Shown here piece after piece: positions 6,826-10,127 of a stretch of DNA of 10,127 bases. How positions within the stretch are numbered: the stretch's first letter is position 1; the number at the start of each line of letters is the position of its first letter. The stretch covers positions 1 to 10,127 of the forward strand of contig NZ_CALHVM010000034.1 of the NCBI RefSeq assembly GCF_938039205.1. Reading direction: 5' to 3'. The position numbers and the translations under genes are program-made. The stretch comes from an uncultured Campylobacter sp. (GTDB taxonomy: Bacteria; Campylobacterota; Campylobacteria; Campylobacterales; Campylobacteraceae). The notes under the pieces were generated by a model. The model saw only the letters and a program-made list of their open reading frames with translations. It was not told the DNA's origin and made no database searches.

Positions 6826-7631
6826 TTTTACCTTCAAACTACGACGAGATCGACTTTGACGCGCTTTATAAGGCGCAAAAGGCGAGAAGCTCGTTTGGTA
6901 AAAAATTTGCCGAGGACTGGGACAAAAAGGCTCCGAGCTTCAACGAGGGCGTGATGAAAAGCGCCTACGCGCAAGAATTTATAGATAAGGTCGATTTTAC
7001 GGACGTCTCTACGCTGCTTGACTTTGCGTGCGGTGCGGGCGCGTTAAGCTTGCTGGCGGCGAAAAAAGCGGATCAAATTTACGGCTACGACTTTTCGCCT
7101 AAGATGTTAGAGTTTGCCAGGCAAAACGCTCAAATTTACGGCGCGCAAAACGTTAAATTTGCGCAAAAAGCCTTTGAGGACGACTGGTCGGACGTGCCTG
7201 AGTGCGACGTGGTTTTCGCCTCGCGCTGCCTTGAGGTGGACGATCTAAAAGCCGCGCTTAGCAAGCTTCTTTCAAAGACTAAAAAATCGCTTTATATCAC
7301 GTTTAAGGTTGGCGGTAGCTTTGTAGACGGCGAAATTTTAGATGCGATAGGGCGCAAGGTGGAGCAAAAGCCCGACTTCGCCTATCTTTTAAACATCTTG
7401 TTTCAAATGGGTTATTTGCCGAGCCTTAGCTACATCAAAGCTCGGTGTCATGCAGGTCCTGCTTCGAGTTCCGAGGAACTCATCCAAAAGACGCGTTGGG
7501 GGCTTGGCGGCGAGCTGAGCAGCGCGGAGGAAGCGCGGCTGGCGGAGTATTTTAACAGCGGCAAATACAAACCGAGGCAAGAGTTTATGCACTGGGCATT
7601 CGTGCGGGTGGATAAGGCAAATAGAGCCTAA
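6822..7631 (+). CDS. Class I SAM-dependent methyltransferase coupled to the metal-chelate importer
   Basis: The 269-residue protein shows the class I SAM-binding fold: motif I LLDFACGAG at 65-73, the acidic residue ending strand 2 (GYDFSPKML, Asp90), and an ECDVVFAS strand at 127-134. A roughly 60-residue N-terminal cap (SFGKKFAEDWDKKAPSF) precedes it, and a C-terminal part ends in KYKPRQEFMHWAFVRV. It has no signal peptide and should be cytoplasmic. It starts inside the ATPase stop (ATGA), so it is the last member of the transport operon and should be made in step with it. The methyl acceptor is unknown. Candidates by context are the imported chelate, a metallophore precursor or a transport component. 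A decayed relative lies at 9855-10031. SAM methyltransferases beside Fe/corrinoid-type ABC importers occur in other anaerobes, which supports a functional link. Confidence 0.88.
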   Translation: MILPSNYDEIDFDALYKAQKARSSFGKKFAEDWDKKAPSFNEGVMKSAYAQEFIDKVDFTDVSTLLDFACGAGALSLLAAKKADQIYGYDFSPKMLEFARQNAQIYGAQNVKFAQKAFEDDWSDVPECDVVFASRCLEVDDLKAALSKLLSKTKKSLYITFKVGGSFVDGEILDAIGRKVEQKPDFAYLLNILFQMGYLPSLSYIKARCHAGPASSSEELIQKTRWGLGGELSSAEEARLAEYFNSGKYKPRQEFMHWAFVRVDKANRA

Positions 7632-7646
7632 ATTTAAAGCATATGT

Positions 7647-7678
7647 CTAAACTTGCTCATAAATTTGAGCAAGTTTAG
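7647..7678. terminator. Shared hairpin between convergent genes
   Basis: A perfect 13-bp stem (7647-7659 with 7666-7678) closes a 6-nt loop TAAATT. It lies 15 nt past the methyltransferase stop and includes the stop codon of the convergent antiporter gene (7675-7677). The symmetry suits a bidirectional terminator. There is no clear T-run on either side. Confidence 0.5.
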
Positions 7679-9249
7679 TGCTCTTTATGCTCCTGCCACC
7701 TTTTCTCCTCAAGGTCGATGTGATACAAAAAGGTCCTGATGATCTCTTCGTCGATTTTTGGGTCTTTGTTTAGCTCGAGAAGCGCCTTTCGCTGCTTATT
7801 TAGGATCTCAAAATAGGTCTGCCTGACCTCGTCGCTGATCTCGAAATTTTCATTTGAAAGCTCGAAATTCCAAACTTCTTTGAGCTTCTGAAACAAGAAA
7901 TTCTCCTCATTGCAAAATTTCTCGCTTTGAAATTTAAGCGAAACCTCGGCGATCGCCTTTTTTATCTTGATTCTGGCTAGTTCGTTTGGCATATGGTCGT
8001 TAAAGTCTGGAAATTTGACACTTTTTATAAGTAGCGGCAGAGTTAGTCCCTGAACTACGAGCGTTAGCAAGATAACGACAAAGGTGATAAACAAGATGAG
8101 ATCTCTGTGCGGAAATGGCTCGCTACCAGCCATGGCGGGTATAGAGAGCGCCGCAGCCAGCGAGACTACGCCTCTCATACCTGCCCAGCCGACGATAAAC
8201 GGCGTCGCTTTGCCTGGGTTGCGATCGCCCGCCACGCTGATAAAGCGCTTCATAAACATCGTGATATAAACGGCTCCATATGATGCCATGAGACGAATGA
8301 CGATGAGTACGGCAGTTACCAAAACGCCGTAAGATAGCGCCTCAAGTGGCGATACGCCACTATGCTTTAGTCCGTCTAAAATTTGAGGTAGATCAAGGCC
8401 GATCATAGTAAAGGCAAGGCCGTTTAGCAAGAAGATAAAGTTGTTCCAAACGGGCACAGCGTGGATTCTTGTTGAAGCGGTGAAAATTTCGTTTCGTTTT
8501 GTCGAGAGATAAAGTCCACCGCAAACCACCGCCAAAACGCCGCTCGCGCCAAGCTCCTCAGCCAAGATATACATGATATAAGGCGTAGTGATCGTCATGA
8601 TCGTATCGCTGTTCTCATCAGTTGGCAAGATCCTATGCAAAAAGTAGGCCGCTAGCGCCACCACAAGACCGGCCAAAACACCGCCAGCTACCATCCAGAC
8701 AAAGCTCGCAGCCGCCTTATACCAGACAAACTGCCCAGTAGTCACAGCCACTGCGGCAAAGCGAAAGATGATGAGCGATGATGCGTCGTTTAAAAGGCTC
8801 TCGCCTTCTAAAATAGCGCTGATCCTGCGCGGTGCTTTGACAAATTTAAGGATCGCAGCCGTGCTCACCGCATCTGGTGGCGAGACGATAGCGCCAAGCA
8901 TGAAGCCAAGGGCGAGCGAGAAGCCAGGGATCACTAAATTTGCTATCACGGCAACAGCTGCTGCGCTGATAAAAACGACGATAAATGCAAAACTTCCGAT
9001 CATTCGGCGCCATTTATATAGCTCTTTTATCGAGTTTGCCCATGCGGCCTCGTAAAGAAGCGGTGGTAAAAAGATGATGAAAATAAGCTCTGGATCGATC
9101 CTAATGGTGGGTAAATTTGGCGCAAAACTAATGGTAAGACCGCCCAAAACTAAAAGCACCGGATAGGCTACTTTTAGGCTGTTTGAGATCATCACTAAAG
9201 CGATAATGATAGCTAGCAAAGCCAAAAATAGCAGTAAGTGTTCAATCAT
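7675..9249 (-). CDS. Na+/H+ antiporter, CPA1 (NhaP/YjcE-like) family
   Basis: This inner-membrane exchanger expels Na+ (or K+) for H+, giving pH and salt homeostasis. About twelve hydrophobic helices fill residues 1-410. Diagnostic motifs are FLPPLLYEAAW at 60-70, the unwound-helix segment GAIVSPPDAVSTAAIL at 119-134, the ion-site pair Asn154-Asp155 in EGESLLNDASSLIIF, and GWAGMRGVVSLAAALSIP at 354-371 with Arg359. A charged tail of about 110 residues after 410 (helical, Lys/Glu rich, ending in EEKRWQEHKEH) should be cytoplasmic and is typical of bacterial CPA1 members of about 520-550 residues. ATG 9249 is preceded by AAAGGA. Only 15 bp separate it from the SDR remnant upstream on the same strand, so it may once have been the second gene of an operon. 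Its present promoter was not identified. Confidence 0.93.
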   Translation of the reverse strand: MIEHLLLFLALLAIIIALVMISNSLKVAYPVLLVLGGLTISFAPNLPTIRIDPELIFIIFLPPLLYEAAWANSIKELYKWRRMIGSFAFIVVFISAAAVAVIANLVIPGFSLALGFMLGAIVSPPDAVSTAAILKFVKAPRRISAILEGESLLNDASSLIIFRFAAVAVTTGQFVWYKAAASFVWMVAGGVLAGLVVALAAYFLHRILPTDENSDTIMTITTPYIMYILAEELGASGVLAVVCGGLYLSTKRNEIFTASTRIHAVPVWNNFIFLLNGLAFTMIGLDLPQILDGLKHSGVSPLEALSYGVLVTAVLIVIRLMASYGAVYITMFMKRFISVAGDRNPGKATPFIVGWAGMRGVVSLAAALSIPAMAGSEPFPHRDLILFITFVVILLTLVVQGLTLPLLIKSVKFPDFNDHMPNELARIKIKKAIAEVSLKFQSEKFCNEENFLFQKLKEVWNFELSNENFEISDEVRQTYFEILNKQRKALLELNKDPKIDEEIIRTFLYHIDLEEKRWQEHKEH

Positions 9250-9264
9250 CTTTTTCCTTTAAAT

Positions 9265-9566
9265 TTATTTTTTGTTGATGCCTAGGCTATCTTTTATGCC
9301 AAAGCCGCTAGTTAGGTATCTTTTGACCAAATTTGCGATAGATATTCTTGAAATTTGGGCGTTTTCGTTTTTAAATTTCTCCACTTTTGCCCAGCTCGTG
9401 ACCTCGTAGCCTATCTCATCAATGCTACTAAATCACTGCGGACATATCAGCGTGTAGTCAAGAGCTTAGTTTTCTATGATCTTGGCTGAGTCTATGTATG
9501 AGTTTGGAGTGCGCCTATAACGTAGCCGCCAAGGCTTCCGCTAGCGCCTAAGAGCAAAATTTTCAT
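9265..9566 (-). pseudogene. Remnant of an SDR-type NAD(P)-binding oxidoreductase
   Basis: From ATG 9566 the minus strand reads MKILLLGASGSLGGYVI (to 9516), a perfect Rossmann opening with the GASGSLG dinucleotide loop. It then changes frame and jumps to a C-terminal part (9513 down to TAA at 9265). This part reads TPNSYIDSAKIIEN, stop, ALDYTLICPQ, stop, FSSIDEIGYEVTSWAKVE, and further on ISRISIANLVKRYLTS, ending DSLGINKK. That is the order seen in small NmrA/YwnB-like NAD(P)H-binding proteins of about 210 residues, so the middle half of the gene is deleted. The in-frame stops are TAA at 9466-9468 and TGA at 9433-9435. Cannot make an enzyme. Located directly upstream of the antiporter. Confidence 0.75.
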
Positions 9567-9608
9567 ATCTGCTTCTTAAGGTCAAGTAAATTTAATAGAT
9601 TTAAAAAT

Positions 9609-9693
9609 AGCGACTAGAGAGATTCGAACTCTCGGTGAGTTGCCCTACACGGGCGTTTCTGACGTACTCCTTAAAGCGCTCGGACGTCTACCT
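9609..9693 (-). pseudogene. Degenerate tRNA-Ser
   Basis: On the minus strand, GTCCGAGCGCTTTAAGGAG has the exact layout of a serine tRNA D-arm (TCC/GGA stem at 9682-9684 and 9668-9670). It is followed by a long variable-arm-like GTAGGGCAACTCAC and a perfect T-arm (GAGAG-TTCGAAT-CTCTC, 9617-9633). The 3' acceptor strand TAGTCGC (9610-9616) needs GCGACTA opposite, but the position holds AGGTAGA, pairing at only 2 of 7 places. The anticodon stem does not pair, position 33 is A instead of the universal U, and no CCA follows. It is a few bases short for tRNA-Ser. Not expected to function. Confidence 0.65.
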
Positions 9694-9738
9694 GGGATTG
9701 GGGTAAAATTATATCTTGATTTGCTTAATGTTTAGCTT

Positions 9739-9854
9739 TTATAGCTTTAGTCCCAAGATAACGGCATATTTGTACTCATTATTCATCGGGCAATGCTAGG
9801 CGGCTTGCCCCATTTTTCAAAGCCAAATTTCAAAAACAGCCCGAGACTTGCTCT
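9739..9854 (-). pseudogene. C-terminal remnant of a GNAT acetyltransferase
   Basis: The minus strand from about 9851 reads ASLGLFLKFGFEKWGKPPSIAR, then hits TGA at 9783-9785. One frame over it continues as NNEYKYAVILGLKL and a stop at 9739-9741. 'ASLxLFxKFGFE' followed by a closing 'VILGLKL' strand is the typical C-terminal end of phosphinothricin-acetyltransferase-like GNAT enzymes. The frameshift is near 9784-9788 and everything N-terminal is missing. Upstream sequence merges into the methyltransferase remnant on the other strand. Confidence 0.6.
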
Positions 9855-10031
9855 GCTTTGGCAAAAAAATTGCCGAGCATTGGGACAAAAAGGTGCCCAG
9901 CTTCAACGATGGCTTGTTAAAACTAGCTACGCGAATGAATTTATAATCAAGGTTGATTGTAAAGCGGCAAATATAAACCGAGGCAAGAGTTTATGCACTG
10001 GGCGTTCGTGCGGGTGGATAAAAATAGTTAA
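9855..10031 (+). pseudogene. Internally deleted second copy of the operon methyltransferase
   Basis: The stretch 9855-9957 matches the N-terminal part of the methyltransferase gene (about 6892-6998): FGKKIAEHWDKKVPSFNDG against FGKKFAEDWDKKAPSFNEG, then YANEFIIKVD against YAQEFIDKVD. A 1-nt deletion near 9917-9925 shifts the frame between the two pieces. Directly after 9960 the sequence matches the gene's end (from 7557): SGKYKPRQEFMHWAFVRVDK, then NS and TAA at 10029-10031. About 555 bp that would hold the whole SAM-binding domain are gone. The C-terminal block 9963-10021 differs from 7557-7615 at 2 of 59 bases, both silent. The N-terminal block 9872-9913 differs from 6909-6950 at 6 of 42. 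It cannot encode an active enzyme. A remnant of a paralogue rather than a fresh tandem copy. Confidence 0.85.
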
Positions 10032-10093
10032 ATTTGGTTTTTTTAGTTAAGCAATATAAATTAGGATCAAATTTAAATGAAAGCAAATCAAGC

Positions 10094-10120
10094 TAGCGAG
10101 CGGCCATAAACCGCTCGCTA
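10094..10120. terminator. GC-rich hairpin at the right edge
   Basis: A perfect 10-bp stem (10094-10103 with 10111-10120, TAGCGAGCGG/CCGCTCGCTA) closes a 7-nt loop CCATAAA. It is followed by TTTAAAA, where the window ends. A rho-independent terminator is likely. Whether it serves something beyond the window on the minus strand or the dead gene on the plus strand is unclear. Confidence 0.55.
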
Positions 10121-10127
10121 TTTAAAA

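Noticed and set aside
9609..9693. Selenocysteine tRNA or tmRNA end
   Set aside because: The D-arm, variable arm and T-arm follow the serine layout. The extended acceptor of tRNA-Sec and the tmRNA tag frame are absent.
9788..9811. GGGCAA/TTGCCC 6-bp inverted repeat followed by CATTTTT as a terminator
   Set aside because: It lies within the GNAT remnant's coding text, and the stem is short with an 11-nt loop. Likely a coincidence.
9793..10050. 85-codon plus-strand open frame read as an intact gene
   Set aside because: It runs through parts of the methyltransferase remnant in mixed frames. Only a short stretch (SYANEFIIKVD) is in the ancestral frame, and the recognisable C-terminus is in another frame.
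10077..10109. 10-codon ORF (ATG at 10077) with AGGA upstream ending in the hairpin loop, resembling a leader peptide attenuator
   Set aside because: No run of one amino-acid codon, no alternative antiterminator pairing seen and no downstream gene in the window. Probably chance.
1..10127. CRISPR array, IS element, prophage or phase-variable poly-G tract
   Set aside because: No spaced direct repeats, transposase or integrase frame, or long G/C homopolymer was found on reading either strand.

Overview
The window looks like a chromosomal segment of a Campylobacter-type Epsilonproteobacterium. The signs are the many AAATTT words inside genes, near-consensus TATAAT -10 boxes without clear -35 boxes, short AAGGA ribosome sites, and protein types common in that group. 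Species cannot be fixed from the sequence; GC looks higher than in C. jejuni, nearer the oral species of the genus.

Layout. (1) 1-178 holds the undetermined tail of something at the left edge and a strong hairpin. (2) 179-1624 (-) is an intact aldehyde dehydrogenase with a GTG start and its own promoter. (3) 1625-1912 is an AT-rich divergent intergenic region. It contains a 37-codon ORF (-) starting with a DDTD motif, probably a gene stump, and the promoter region of the next gene. (4) 1913-3882 (+) is a TonB-dependent outer-membrane receptor broken by two frameshifts. (5) 4012-7631 (+) is a tight four-gene operon: periplasmic binding protein, FecCD-type permease, ABC ATPase and a SAM-dependent methyltransferase, with the last two junctions overlapping (TGATG, ATGA). 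(6) 7675-9249 (-) is a CPA1-type Na+/H+ antiporter, convergent with the operon across a 13-bp perfect hairpin. (7) 9250-10127 has no intact gene. It is a debris field: an SDR-type NAD(P)-binding remnant, a broken tRNA-Ser, the C-terminal end of a GNAT acetyltransferase, and an internally deleted second copy of the operon's methyltransferase, ending in a hairpin.

How the genes fit together. Receptor, binding protein, permease and ATPase form a complete import route for a metal chelate (siderophore, haem, corrinoid or another metal complex; the substrate cannot be read from the sequence). The translationally coupled methyltransferase is the unusual partner and suggests methylation linked to the imported compound or its carrier. 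In this strain the outer-membrane step looks inactivated as sequenced, while the inner-membrane part and the methyltransferase are intact. The decayed methyltransferase copy at the right end implies that the lineage once had a second such gene.
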